Below are positions 9,809 through 22,590 of a stretch of DNA of 64,000 nucleotides, in pieces (position 1 is the stretch's first letter; every line of letters starts with the position of its first letter). The stretch comes from Thelonectria olida (taxonomy: Eukaryota; Ascomycota; Sordariomycetes; Hypocreales; Nectriaceae). The notes beneath the pieces are model-generated. The model was not told the origin of the DNA and searched no databases. It saw nothing but the letters and a program-made list of their open reading frames with translations. The position numbers and the translations under genes were made by a program. The DNA is taken from NCBI GenBank assembly GCA_020736575.1, contig JAGPYM010000078.1, positions 25,425 through 89,424 on the forward strand, in the 5' to 3' direction.

Positions 9809-12800
9809 ATGGATCCCTTGACGGCGTTTTCGCTCTTCTGTAACATCATCACCACCGTAGAGGCGGTTATCAAGACGGGTCGAGAGTTGAAGGAGCTGTA
9901 TGAGTCCCCGAGCGGTCTCGCAAGCGACAAGCAGCGCCTTCAGCACGAGACGGCGCAGCTGAGACAGATCGCGACCGGCCTGAACACCACTCGACGCAAT
10001 CTGGCGTCAGATCCCCGACAGCCGCTCCTCGTTGACATCGCCCAGGAGTGCGCCGATGTGACCCGCAAAATCGATGCCATTCTGGACGAATGCCAGGCCG
10101 GAGGCCACGGGTCAAGATACATTACCGTCGTGAAGGCCTGGGTGCGGTCTCGAAAGAAGAAACCCGAGCTTGACAGGCTGCTATCTGAACTAGAGTCGAC
10201 AACTCAGAGGCTGCAGACTGCGATAGTGGCAGCAAGCCAGTACGTCACCCATGTGACCAAATGCGTCGTGTCCTTGATCTAAGGTAGGCTGACTTGACAC
10301 AGGGCCGATCTGGACGCCCTCAAGGACCAGGTGTACAAACATGGCGTGCAGCAGTCTGAGATGGCGGAGAGGTTGGCGTCCATCAAAGATGATCTTCTCT
10401 CCCAAAGAGATCTGCTGGCAAACATGCAACGATTGACAACGGCGTTTGAAGAGGCACAGGAGTCCATACGCCATGCCGCTATCCTGAGAGCCCTTAAACC
10501 CTCGGCTGCTGACGCACGAGAAGACGAAATCCAAGTGCATCATCCGAAAACCTTCGATTGGATTCTGAACCGACATGGTGTCAGAGAAGTGCCTTGGTCT
10601 CATGCCGCTGAGGCTGATATTTGGCCAACATCCATCCAAAAGCGATGGTCTGACATTGGCTTTCTCAACTGGCTGACGGACGGATCTGGTGTATATCATA
10701 TCGCGGGGAAGCCGGGGTCAGGGAAGTCAACGCTGATGAAGTTCCTCGCCAATGAGCCTGCAGTCCGCACCCATCTCGAGCTGTGGGCTGCATCCATGGG
10801 CAAGCAACTCATCTTGTCCAAGTTCTTCTTCTGGAAATACGGCTCCGATGACCAGAAATCGGTACGCGGGTTGCTCCGTGGATTGCTCTACGACATGGCC
10901 AAGGATAACATCAGCATTACAAAAACACTCTTTCCTCGACTCTGGGGAGATGCCAAAGGCTGGAGGCTTCCGTCAGCGAGCGATCTGATCATCAAGGGCT
11001 CGGATATCCGCGCCGCATTCAATCAACTACGAACCGATAAGGGCTTACGACAGCAGTTTCGGCTGTGCCTCTTCATCGACGGTCTGGACGAGTTTGACGG
11101 CAAGGAAATGAGCCACTCGCGTCTTGCTAAGGAGCTACAGGCGTGGACAGAAGATGCAGACAGCACGAGCTTCCTTAAAGTCTGCGTTTCCAGTCGAGAA
11201 GAACATCCCATTATGAGCGCATTTCTAGCCTGCCAGCGGATCCACCTGCAAGACCTGACGAGAAGCGACATCTCGGCCATAGTCAAGGGTACACTCGAGG
11301 CCAGCGAATTCTTCCTCCAATTGCAGCAAGAGGATCGCGCTGGCTCGCGTGCCTTGGTCACGTCCATCGTAACAGATGCCGAAGGTGTTTTCCTCTGGGT
11401 AGTCCTCCTGCTCAAGCTTCTAGAAGACGAGCTCTCCTCCGCTATCAGTTCCATTGCCGCTTTACGGAGCATTGTGCGGTCAACTCCGAAGGAGCTCGAA
11501 GAATTCCTCGGTCACATTATGGATTCAATTCACAACCACCACAAGCACGGCGCCTACTTCATTCTCTCAATGGTTCTACGCATGATGGGAATTCATCTCA
11601 GCGAGGAGGGATCATTCGACGAAGCAGATCGGGCGACTCACGAGGCCATATTCAAGCGTACCTATGGAATCACGTCCTCCTGGCAGCCCCATCTTCCTCT
11701 ATACGGAGTAGCAAAAGTGTTGGACGAATTCGACAAGAATAATACCGCTGTCGAGTCGTGGCCGTCTCCCAAATGGGTAACAGATTACGAATATCGAGTT
11801 GAAAGCCAGAAGGCGGCAGGGAAGATCAAGAGCTGGTGTAAGGGCTTGTTGGACGTTCCCGACACCCTCTCCCTGAGCACTGCTCCTTTGCACGATCTCA
11901 CTCTCAGGTTTGCCCACAGATCGATCCCGGACTTTCTAGCGTCCGCCATTCCCATGCAGGCACGCAAATTCACCTTCGGCGATGACGACATTGCTCGAGC
12001 CATCCTGGCCTTGACAATTACTCAGACGGTATCCGCACCTGGCCTACACAAGTATGGACACGTAGATTTAGCCATGTCCTTTCACCATATTCTTCTTCTG
12101 CTACGGTTGCGACAAATCCCTGAATCCAGCCAGATCCCTCGCATGCTAGAAGAGCTGGACGTGGCCAGGTTCGAGGCATATCAGCGATTTGGTGAGACAT
12201 GGCACAGGAAATTCATGTTTTCTAATGACCCGGACAAGTCACGATTCGCTCCAGTGATCAGACGTGGCGACCAGCAGGGAGTTATTCTCCCTCTCAAGTG
12301 GGCCGCAAACGTTATTATGAATCGCCAAGTACTAAGTTCGGCAAGCCCAGTAGAGGGCAACGACATGGACGACCAAAGAGGCGTGGTTTTTATCGGGACT
12401 TCGGCTGTCTTGCTCCATGCCTGCCATGCTGGTTTGGACGAATATGTGCGGTGGAAATTGGAGAAAGAACCTGGGTTCAAGGAAGACAAGGCACAGCTCT
12501 ACGTGGGACTGTATGGGCTATTGTCCTATTTTTGGTTTCATGGGCGCTGGTCGCGTGCCCACACTTCTCTTCTCCGCCGCCTCCTGGGCGCTGGCACGCC
12601 ATTTAATCTTCGATTTCCTAGGCCCCCTCCATCGAAGAATGCTACAGAGGATTCTTCGCTAGTGGTGGGTTATCCCGCTTCATATATACGAGACAGTCTG
12701 AGGAGAAGCGCAGCCACACAGGAACCAAAAACCAACAGGGATATCTGGCTTTGGCCGGTCATGCTATCAAAGCTCTTGGAGTCCCTGGTCCTGAGCACGC

Positions 12801-13279
12801 CAGCTTTGGTGCAGCTGTGGGAAAAGCTGGAAGTTTGGCTTGAGTTTGGTGCCATGCCTCCACTGGAGATCCTGCTTGAGAGGTTTGACGAAGAATATGG
12901 GGAGGCTCGAGAAAAGCAGCTCACAAAGTTGTTTCGACAGGTTAATACATCTGACGGCGAGTCAATCCGAAGCGATTTCGCTGAATCCGCCGAGGAGAAG
13001 GCGGACAGTATCGGCTACATTTTCTTCCGGCTACCTGTAGCGCAGGATCGATTGAGCGGCTCGCCGGTCGAGGTCTGGTACTTGCGAACGGCTTTTGCCG
13101 TCCGCAAAGACAATATCTGCAAACTGATTCCTCACTTGCAGACATCCAGATCTATCACCTTCACGGAACTGGTGCGTTACCACAACCCACCCAACGTCAA
13201 GGGCCTTCTCGAATACATCGACCGGAGTCAGGCTTTGTTAGAGGCAGGCCTCCAGGCGGGTGGCAAACACTCCACCTAA
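9809..13279 (+). CDS. NACHT-domain NLR-like protein with fungal STAND N-terminal domain
   Basis: Cytosolic signal-transducing ATPase of the STAND class, a group used in fungi for non-self recognition and regulated cell death. Model: 9809-10239 and 10303-13279, giving 1135 residues. The N-terminal 150 residues are a helical, heptad-rich domain starting M-D-P-L-T-A-F-S-L, as in the HeLo-like/STAND N-terminal family. The NACHT domain has a P-loop G-K-P-G-S-G-K-S-T at about residues 279-287 and a Walker B L-F-I-D-G-L-D-E-F near 402. After it comes the region with A-H-R-S-I-P-D-F-L usual in fungal NACHT proteins. There is no visible ankyrin, WD40 or TPR array, so the usual repeat sensor is missing and the C-terminal 500 residues are an unassigned helical region. 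Single intron with GT/AG ends. Confidence 0.88.
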
Positions 13280-13685
13280 GCATTACTCACATTGTATGGC
13301 AATGCTGATAGCCCGGGTTGGGACCGGGGGAAGGTGAGGGGTTAGGAAAGCTTATGTATCTTACTATATAGGTTCCAAACCAGACTGTTGTCAAGTTCGT
13401 AGCGGAAGAGATATAAGATCGGCGCTGTTGAAATCGATCACCACAACTTGGCTCCGCTCCTCGTTTCATAGCAGCTTAGCATCCCGCAGGTCGTCATGCA
13501 CCACCCCCTCGACGCGCACTATCTGCAACGATCTTGCTGTCTCCCACGCGAGGTCAACTGATTCTCCTGCCTTCATTGCTACCTCGCCTGCCCACGACAT
13601 TAGCAGCATGTGCATGATCTTAGTTCTAGCAAACCGGACCGCATGCTGCGTGCTGTGAGGTGATACGGCGACGTCAAGTCGATGC
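13280..13685. other. Short intergenic region between convergent genes
   Basis: The NACHT gene and the beta-lactamase-like gene end towards each other here. The region should hold both 3' untranslated regions. I see no further gene. Confidence 0.5.
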
Positions 13686-15609
13686 CTAGGCTGTGCGGGT
13701 CAATGCCACTCGGTATCCTGGAAGATTGAGGGTGTTGGCCTTGGTGGCACCTTCGCCCCCATCTACCATGTCAAACACGAAGGAATCCCGACCTTGAAAC
13801 TGATAAACAAGTCTGTCCAGAACTCCCCACGAAGCACATGAGAACTGGGCCCACGGTAACAGTGCGTCGCTCGCAGCAGCCTCGTCAGCAGTGATATCCT
13901 CGAAAATGGCCCTCCAGGCTGTTTGGTTGCTGGTGGAAAGATTCATGGGGTACAGCCGAACTCGCGGCGGGTTGGGCGCAGGATCGTCGCCGAACAAGGG
14001 TGTCGCAATGACATCGATTCCACGGACCTGCCAATTCGTGATACTGAAACCGGGGCCGTCATCGAGGGATAGTGTGAGAGATGAGTTGGTCGAGGGATCG
14101 GTGTAGGTCCCCGCGTACTGAGCCTCTGCTTCGGCCTTGCCGGCCTGTTCTATGACGGGCAGCAAAGCAGCCGCTGCATCTCCGATAACCTGGTAGGGCG
14201 TCGAGGAGCCGACTTCGTTTCCTGCTACAAGGGCAACCATCACCAAGTCGTAGTCCGGAATCAGAGCGATGCTAGTGTGATAAGTGAAAAGGTCTCCAGC
14301 TTTTGTATAAAATTCGATCATCCGACCGTCTTTAGTCAAGGTGTTGGATCGGTAAATTTCCCACGGGGCACCGATGAAGGTGCTAATCGAAGAGGTCCCG
14401 GACAAAGGCTTCATCCACTTGCGAGTCCTGGCGGGGGAAAGCATGTCGTAGCTTAAAATCGATCTACCAAGAGCGAGGAGGTCCGATATGGAGGAGTAGA
14501 GCCCCCCGGTGCTAGAATACGGGTTAGTTTGACGAAGGATAGGGCAGTCGTGGAATTGGCAAACAGAAAGGGACAACATACGGAGCCTCGACGCCTATCT
14601 CGAGCGCCCAGTTGGTGTCGTTGGTAGGAATGAATCCCAGCGAGTCTGATGGGGTGGATGTGAAGGATAGGTTCATTCCAACTGGATTCAAAATGCTCTG
14701 CTGCATCCATCCCTCGTAGGTCATGTTGGTCACTTTCTCGATGACAAGACCTAGCAGAATTGTTCCGACGTTCGAATATGACGCTGTTGTGAAGGGCGCG
14801 AACACCGGTGGGCGTTTCCCAAAGTGCGCAAAGAAATCTGAGTAGGAGTGAGCGGGTACTCTTTGGCGGCTGTGAGGGGAGGCTTTTGCCAGATGGTACC
14901 TGTTCGATTGCAAGGCCGCTGCCCGAAAAAGCCAGAGCAACCGAGAAGCGTTGCGTTGTCAGCTGGTGGGAAACCTTTTGTCGTCCACTCGCCGGGCAGG
15001 TTCACAAGATCTGTTGTCACTGATTATTGTTAGTTATTTAGGGGCTCCCCTCTCGTTTCTCGGAGGCGTCGTCTTACAGTCGGCGCCAACTCCGCTCTGA
15101 TGCGCTGCCAGGGCTCCCAGTGTAATGGAATCCCAGTCGACAGTGTTGATTGCGTCCTGCGCCGCTGCCTGCTTGTTCATCTCGCGAAGTTCGGGGAGAT
15201 ACTTGGTGACAGGATCCTCGAGGCTGATGCTCTCAATCCTCAATACACCCAAGACGGTGAACAGTTTCGTCATGCTCGCTAGCCGATATACGGTGTTTGA
15301 GTTGACCTCTGAGACGCCCCTGGGATCGGAATTGGGAGGAGAATGGTGAAACTCAAACATAGGGGCCGCCTCATGGATAGACAGGACGCCGAGCGACACT
15401 GCCGAGTAGTTGAAGGTAGACGTCAGCTCTTTCAATTTCGCCGTCAGGTTAGCAGCTGCTGGGCCGAATGCAGGGTCGGCGCTGGGCCTCGTGGCGGGCG
15501 GAAGGACAGGACCCAATGGCGGGCAATATCCATCCAAGGCAGCCTGAGCTCCGCAGGCAAGCAACACACAAGAAAGCGCCGTCTTGCGACACATATCTTT
15601 GCAATACAT
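13686..15609 (-). CDS. Secreted beta-lactamase / class C esterase-type serine hydrolase
   Basis: Serine hydrolase of the beta-lactamase/transpeptidase fold; fungal members are esterases, acyltransferases or D-peptidases rather than true lactamases. Model: 15078-15609, 14900-15019, 14582-14837 and 13686-14511, giving 577 residues. A signal peptide is clear: a short basic start, then A-L-S-C-V-L-L-A-C-G-A-Q-A. The catalytic S-x-x-K is S-M-T-K at residues 112-115 and the Y-x-N motif is Y-S-N at 238-240. E-A-P-T-G-G-L-Y-S-S follows the third intron, a usual landmark. Introns of 58, 62 and 70 bases all fit GT/AG. A C-terminal extension of some 180 residues resembles the beta-barrel end seen in fungal family members. 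An alternative start lies 15 bases downstream (15594). The substrate is unknown. Confidence 0.88.
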
Positions 15610-17259
15610 TTTGGTGACTCTGGTTTGCTGTTTCCGACTGGAATGAGAATGTAGTGAATGAAGCGAGGGCGACGGTTTGATTCAGCGACAAGAAAGGGCT
15701 TTTTATATTGCGACACTCTCTTTTCAGTCCGCAATGCAACCCGCACTCTCTCGGGTATTCCAAACAGCCCAATTGCATCCTCGAGCATCTTAGCAAATTC
15801 ACATTGTAAAGTATGTCGCTTGAAATGGCAAATCGGCACTTGATCTACAATGCAATGAAATGAGCTCACGCCGTTGACGAGGGCTCTGCGGTCAGTGACG
15901 GCCCCTGTTCAGTACTTGCACTAAGCCAGAGGGCTTGACTTGGTTCTTGAGTCCCTGCGCCAGCTCCTTGCGAGCGAGCGTTCCATGTGACGTACTCGGT
16001 GGATATATCAACCTGGAAGCTACGGTAGGCAGTGTATGTTTTTAATTGGGCAACATCGAGAGTATGTGCCAAGCACAGTCAGTGATACGCAAGTGCGATT
16101 ACCATTGCAATTCGCTTACGGCTATCCCCTATAATACAGTGTTTAGCACAGATAATGTATTTCTAAAGGCTATTAGACAGCGTTTCCGGCCCGAGTAGGT
16201 AGTAAATCATGACTGTTAACTTGTAGTAACATAGGGCAGCACCTTTGGCACCTTGGATCACAAGCTTGAGTTGTCAACATCCAAAAGGGGTAAATCAGCA
16301 CTTCTAACAGGGGTGGGAACGTGGAGCCATACCCTGGCGTGTGGCTGGACTGTGCCACCTCCTACTCCTACATACTATAGCCACGTGCATTCCCAGGTAC
16401 TTTGTCTCATTATATTATTAGTTAATAAATTGAGGTTCGTTGACGCCCGTAAGAGGAAATACGGTACTTTTTAACAGGGCTGAAGCCGCATGACTACATC
16501 CATTACTTCGCCACATGTTTGACAATTAGTAATTTTGCTTATGGCAGCGTAGGGGATGTTCGCATCTTGGCGGATCCCAAGGAACAAACCTAATCCAAAG
16601 GGCATGCATGACTCCCAATCATGTCACAACGTTACCTAAAATTCGCAGCTTTTAGGTTCTTGCTTCTGACACTTGGCCCCCTGTTATATCTCCTGAAGCT
16701 TTGTGAGAGATGGACCTTCATCCTAACTACAATGCACCCCTGGTTTAATCATTAAATTGCTGTCCTCTGTGGCAAGGTTGGCTAGGCCTTCAGACTTGTC
16801 CGTAAGAATCTTGGGGAAGGCGTTAAAAGAGCAATCCGTTACCCTGGAGTCGCCTTGATATCGGTCGAGCGAGAGTTAAAGCCCCCCCCCCCCCCCCCCC
16901 GGAGGGGGAATCGTGATATTTCCACGCGTGATCAGTGGACAGCACCGCTATTGTGCAAGAAATAAATATGTAGTTTTGCGAATTGGGGCTCATTCCTCCA
17001 GATTCTGGTGTAGGAAGCCTTCGAGCAGTATGTCCCACTGTTGCTTCATGGGTTCCAAAAGTGTACTTGTCAGGCTTTACTGGTGGCAGCTGTTGTACGC
17101 TCTGAATGCTCTCTTTCGGTAGGTAGAGATCTGGTTAGATAGCGAGTTCTTCTCTTGCCAGGCCCAACAAGTTGAGGCTGAAACTAGTGGATTGGCGCAA
17201 TGGAACCCCCTCCCCCACGAGCTGGTTCTCCGTATTGGTAGTTATTTACGAGCCTCGCG
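15610..17259. other. Long intergenic region, no gene seen
   Basis: About 1.65 kb between two minus-strand genes. Composition is mixed, with AT-rich patches near 16120-16180 and 16400-16460. It contains a long homopolymer of C (separate entry). I find no open frame with recognisable family features. Confidence 0.5.
16882..16900. repeat. Poly-C tract of 19 bases
   Basis: An uninterrupted run of 19 C is followed directly by GGAGGGGG. The length is as given in this sequence; such runs often vary between reads and isolates. Confidence 0.8.
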
Positions 17260-18728
17260 CTATTCGACATCGACCGATCCAGCAGCCATGAACTTTTCAC
17301 GATACCGCGCCACTGCAGCCGCTCTGTCGTGCTCTTGAATCTCATCTAGCCATCCTTCGATAGCACCAACCATCCTCATGAAGAAGGATCCCATTTCCGT
17401 CTCGAGCAGCCATCGCACTTCCATCGCTTCGCGCCGAGACCTCTCCTCCGCCGCAAAATGCCGGCACCGAGCATTTAGATGGGCCAGCCTGTAGCGGGCG
17501 ATGGGCTGAGCGCCGACCACCTTGGCCGGCTTGCCGGGCAGCTGCATGGATATTTCCAGGACCTTTCCGTTCACATCGCATGAAAACATTTGTATATTAC
17601 CGCTTTCCGCGAGGGACTGAAGCAGCTCCTCGCACCATTCTGAACCCTTCATGGCCGTCGCCATTCGCAGCATCAGATCATCCAAGCGTGGGATCAGACG
17701 TGATGGCAAGTTCTGGAAGCCGGCTGCCACGACCAAGCCTGTTATCCACACGCAAGCCACCGCCACGCTGTCGCCAGCCTTTCGGAAGCCATCGTCCCTG
17801 ATATCCTGCCAGACCTTCAGCTGACACGCGTATGCCTCTGCGGCGACCTCGGTGCTGCCAAGGGTGGCCAGCTGACGTGTGAGGATCCGAACAGGATGCT
17901 CGGGGGATGGGAAATGGATTTTGGTGATGTCTGCGGAGTATCGAATCAGCGATGCCACCAACTCAGGGGCCGTTGAGTGCAGCCGGAGTTTAATCTCTAG
18001 GAGACAGGTGAGGAGGTCGACAGGCTGAGCACGCAAAACATTTTCCATCTTTATGGCCGCCAGCCGCATCAATGGTCCCGCCTGTCTGTACTTCCCTGCT
18101 TGAAGGAGGCTTGCGAGCGACCCAATAGAGTTGATCAGCTCGGCGGAGGGCCGGAAAAACGCATGTTCATAGAAAGCAGCGCTTGCCAGCTCAGCGGGTG
18201 TCCATCTTCCGCCGTCATATGAACCCCACATGTAGGTGCTGATGCAAGAGAAGATACGACTTGGCATCCTGAACTCATCTGGATCCCGCATGGCGACAGG
18301 CTTGGGAGACGGCGCCCAGTGTGCCACAGCCGGCGCGAGCGTAATAGGTTCCCCGTTGCTGAAGGCCATTTCCACCGGGAGGCTTCCGGCATCGACTCGG
18401 ATTTCCGCAGGGTTTCCTGCTGCCTCTTTTCCCTTCTTTGGTTGCGATGCCAACTTCGTGTCGACTTTTCGGTTGTTTTTGAAATACCCCCACCTAGCTA
18501 ATCGCATCTTGTACATCTTGGAACTGGATTCTCTTCAGCTTAGCGACAGAGCACTGCGAGGTGGCTGAGGACCTACGATGCGTCAAAGCCATGGTCCAAC
18601 CTCATGATCTCCATGACGTCCTTGAGCCTTTTGCTTTGATCGATATACAGCCACTTAATGGTGGCTCTGTGTCTTTCCCATTGGCGTGCATCCTGCGATG
18701 CATAGTTCTTCCAACCTTTTATCTCCAT
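17260..18728 (-). CDS. Clr5-domain protein of unknown function
   Basis: Clr5 domains are short N-terminal helical domains of filamentous-fungal proteins, often regulators. Model: 18577-18728 and 17260-18523, giving 471 residues. The first exon carries the start of the domain (W-E-R-H-R-A-T-I-K-W-L-Y-I-D, then L-K-D-V-M-E-I-M, then H-G-F-D-A-S). A 53-base intron (18524-18576) joins it to S-K-M-Y-K-M-R-L-A-R-W-G-Y-F-K-N-N, completing the domain. The remaining 380 residues are mainly alpha-helical, without motifs I recognise, and include an acidic, arginine-rich C-terminal stretch. I chose the ATG at 18728 because it lies just before the domain; the frame is open upstream to 18917. It stands alone, with no clear link to its neighbours. 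Confidence 0.85.
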
Positions 18729-19475
18729 AGGACCCGGGCGATTTACGGATGGATAGCCAGTTATGCTCCAGGTTGCGAACTCTTCTGATGCTGGGTCAGT
18801 GGCCCTTTGGCTGCGAAGGGGCAGTTGCATTTGAGGACTGTTGTGGCAAGGCATGGCATGGCATCTACGGAGTACCTGTAGTCGGTTTCCGAAAAGGCGA
18901 TACGGGAGAAAAGCCAACGATCAAACGCCTTAAATCCCCTGAGTGTAGGGCTTACTTCACCACGTTGGGCCCGAGCGGTGGACTGCGCCTCCTCAAATTT
19001 AACAGGACTGGCTATATACCATACCTGGTCCATGTTAGGCTATCCCGCATGAAACAAGCCACCCTTCTACAATAAAGAGCCACATCATGACGTGGAGGGG
19101 TTTCCCGGCATAACGCGAGCCAAACAGCTGCATGTAGGATTGTAAGTAGGTACGAAGACATCACCAACTGGCTACGCAAGGGTTCCCTCGGACGCTAAGC
19201 CCCATTGGCTTATTGTCGAAAATAGCTTTACATACTTGGCCACACTAAATAGTCGGGATGAAGTTGTACTGAGTTGGAAATCTCGTCTGCCGCAGTTGCT
19301 AGCCTATAGATAAAACTAAAGCCTTCCACTGCCTATAAGGCCCAGCCGTGTCTCCGCCATTGCCAAAGATAGCCTCCATGTCATTTGACCATTGCTTCGC
19401 TATTATAGAACACGATTTTGGCCGATTCAGACGCTGCCATACTGTTTGTGTCGTTGTTGTGATATTTTCGGTTGA
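18729..19475. other. Intergenic region
   Basis: Upstream region of the Clr5 gene and downstream region of the S33 peptidase gene, both on the minus strand. One CCTCGG occurs near 19184, which I regard as chance. No gene seen. Confidence 0.45.
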
Positions 19476-21295
19476 CTACCACGCACCAGTGTTTGCAAGG
19501 TCCAATTGGCAGTCTTTGTCCTCCAGCCACGGCTTACAGGAGGCTGAGCAGAAGGTGCCATTTTGAGGAACGACACCAAACTCGAAGTAGTCCCGCAGGA
19601 TCTTGTTGGTGCAGTCACTCCAGCCTGCCGGGATGGAGCAATGGCCCACGGAATCCTGAATCACCACTGCCGAGCCAGGATGCCCGGCCGACATGACGTT
19701 CGCATTGATAGCAGGCGCAACGGGGTCAAGTCGACTTGTCAAAAACAGGAGTGGTGCCGCTGGTACGCCATGCTTGAGGCTGGGGTCTGCCGGGGGTGTG
19801 ACCCACGGCCCACGGAACTCATCCTTCGGCTTGAGACGATAACCCGTGCACTGGAAGGGGATCGTGGCCCACTTGGCTCCGAAGGTGTCGGACTTTTCCT
19901 TGTATTTCTTGAGCTCGTCGGAGTAGTAGGCAAGGTCGTGCTCGGTTTGGCCGCCAGCAGCATCACTGCAGCGGATGGCATAGGACGCCTCCACGCTGAT
20001 GATTTGATTGCCGGCGGCGCAGTCGTCCCGGCTATTAGCAGGACCGACGGCTTCAACCAGCAAGGTAAAGTTCCCTGCGAGGGCATCCGCAATGATCTGA
20101 GCCAGTGGCGCAAATGCACGGATAGGCTGATAGATGGATTGCGATATGCTGTCGCGGATGTCGTTCCCAGTCACAGCTGTGATACTTGTGCCCGCGACGT
20201 GGTAGAGCGGCGACGCGTCGACGTTGGCGATGAACTGGCCCACCCGCCTTTTGATATCAGAACCGCTCGTGTCGTTGGAGGTGCGCAGTGCGCAAAGATC
20301 GCCAGAGTCGTAGCAGGTGTCATAAAAATAGTCGACAACAGCCTCGGTGTCTCTCAGACTGCCAAGCCATTCCTGGGATAAAGTAAGCAAGACAGCCATG
20401 ACAGAATATCACTCCATTTCGCCAGACTTACACCCTCCATATAGTCCCTGACATCGACGACACCGTCCAAGACCACTCGCCCAACTCGCTCAGGGAACAT
20501 AGACGCGAAGGTATTCCCGAGAACGGTGCCATAAGATAAGCCCAAGTATTGGAGCCGAGGAACCTGGTCAGCCTCTGGGTTCGTTTCCGCCCTGGCCAGG
20601 TGCTTGTCATTGTCCCTCCGGCGCCTAGGTGCTGCAATTTGCTTCTTCCGGAGCTCGTCAAGGCGATCAACTATCGCGACCATGTCACGGCAGACAGCGG
20701 CGGTCGTGACATGTTCCAAGATGGTCGATTCGCCCAGCGTATTCTCGCACACAACACCGAATCCTCTGGACTGCGCCAGGTAGCGCCGCAAGGCGTCTTC
20801 GCTAGAATCAAGGGAACCTAGCCCACGGAGCACTTGGTCGTTGGAGTTCCGCGCAAGTGTGTCGCCGCCGAAGCAGTCTACCTGGGGTGTAGTGCTGCCA
20901 ATGCCGCGGGGGTCGAACCCGAGGTAATCGTACTTCTTGTTGTTGTCAATCACTTTTTGCAAGTGGTGACCGGAGAGGCGCACGAGATTGACCCCAGCAT
21001 TGCCCGGTCCGCCTGGGTTCAAGATGATGGTGCCGCCATAGTCGGGGTGGTCGACCGGCACCGGGGCAGGGAGCGTGGCGATAGCGATTGCGATGGACCT
21101 GTTATCTTCACGGTTGTTCCAATCCAGTGGCACCTTGAGGCGGGCACAACGGAGCCCATCGAAGCAACCATGGTACTGTAGGTCTTCTGTTGGTTCAATT
21201 GTCGTCCAGTCGAACTCTGTGTCGCTTGGGGCAGACGCGACCGTTCCTGCCAGGCCAGCAGCCAAGATTGTCGCAGATCGCAGTAGCATCATCAC
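19476..21295 (-). CDS. Secreted alpha/beta-hydrolase, S33 tripeptidyl-peptidase-like (TAP-like C-terminus)
   Basis: Extracellular prolyl- or tripeptidyl-aminopeptidase-type hydrolase. Model: 20432-21295 and 19476-20372, giving 586 residues; the intron is 59 bases with a GTAAGT donor. A signal peptide (M-M-M-L-L-R-S-A-T-I-L-A-A-G-L-A-G-T-V-A-S-A) opens the protein. The oxyanion motif N-P-G-G-P-G-N-A-G and D-P-R-G-I-G follow. The nucleophile is Ser254 in G-L-S-Y-G. In the TAP-like C-terminal domain Asp504 (S-R-L-D-P-V) and His532 (V-G-H-C-S) complete the triad. The C-terminus is cysteine-rich, suggesting disulphides and agreeing with secretion. All catalytic residues are present, so the gene looks functional. 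Typical role: nutrient scavenging from peptides (family knowledge). Confidence 0.9.
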
Positions 21296-22590
21296 TGGAG
21301 TTTAGTTTCCTGTTGTTGGACTGGCCTCTGGGTAAGGTAGCTCTCTAGCTTTGAGCGAGCTGTCGTTGGAGGTTACAGTGTAGAGCATGGCAACCCCAGA
21401 TACATATATATATTCGATGCCGATGGCGTTTGACTGGCACCAATTCCTCTAAGGGAAGTATTTGCGCAAGTTCATCGGGTTGTAATTTGCATAGCCGTAC
21501 CATGCGCCGTGCTCCCACGAAGAACTCCATACAGACAAAGCTATGGAGATCGAGCGAACAGGTAAATCGGCACTTTCTTTAGACAGGGTTAGCCGCACCC
21601 GGTGACACGTTTGGTCAACACCACGATATGTTCAATTGGGCTCCATTCTGACAAAGCCATGATGATCAGGAGAGTATGTTTTCAGATCGGCGTTGTTAAC
21701 CTCTAAACCGGTATATTGGCACTTTTTTTATTAAAGCAGGGATAGCCGCAACCAGCCACAAACTGGCGCATTAAGTAATAAAGCAGGTGAGATCCTCATC
21801 CCCTTAGCATGCCATGCGCGAGGGATTATATCCCTGGCGTATTATATAGGTACTGTAGGGATACCTGGTCTAACTACAGGCCGCAGGAGTTTATTTCCAG
21901 ACAGTTAGGCAGCAGCCTAATACCGTATCAACTCGCGAAATTCGGTCAAAAACTAAAGCGTGAGCCCAAGACCCGCACACTGCTTATTCTGCCACATCTT
22001 GTCCAGATTTGCTGAGATTCTACTGGACATCTGGGCACTTTACTATAAATGGTAAAACATCATGGGGAAAACTGTCTTTTTCTGCATTAGTTTTTAACCG
22101 AACTTCCCGAGTTAATATAGTACTTATAATATCGGCATACTGAACATAGAAAAGGGGGCGGCCTTTGTCACTCCCTTAGATAAAAGAAGTAACTCAATTT
22201 AATATCTTCTAACAACCTCCTACATTGCACCCCTTGACTCGTGAGATAGATCCTACTATAGTAAGAGAAGAGTTTTAAGTTAGGTAAGGTGAGTTCAAGT
22301 CTGAAAGCCTTAAAAGTCTGGGTTCATATAATCGGGCGTTAATATCCAACTAATAACCAAGGATTTCATATTTAGCTATATGCTAATAGCAAAATGGTGT
22401 AACCACATTGTCTTGAAAGCTAGGGAAGCTCAAGTTCTGTCTACTACGAAATGAATTTGCTAAAGTGCAAAATGAGATTTCTAAAGCTCGCCGTGAGCAA
22501 TGGTAATCCTCCCGTAACCCTCCTAACCGAGCCGCCTTTCGGTGCTAGCCATTGAGTCATGTCATGGGCCTTGGCAATTGTGTTCTCTCG
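21296..22590. other. Long intergenic region, no gene seen
   Basis: About 1.3 kb. The first 250 bases are the promoter region of the S33 gene. From about 21700 to 22450 the sequence is moderately AT-rich and full of stops on both strands. No family feature recognised. Confidence 0.5.

Noticed and set aside
20834..21181. Plus-strand open frames opposite the S33 peptidase (also 19563-20381)
   Set aside because: The minus strand has a complete catalytic triad and a signal peptide; the plus-strand frames are shadows.
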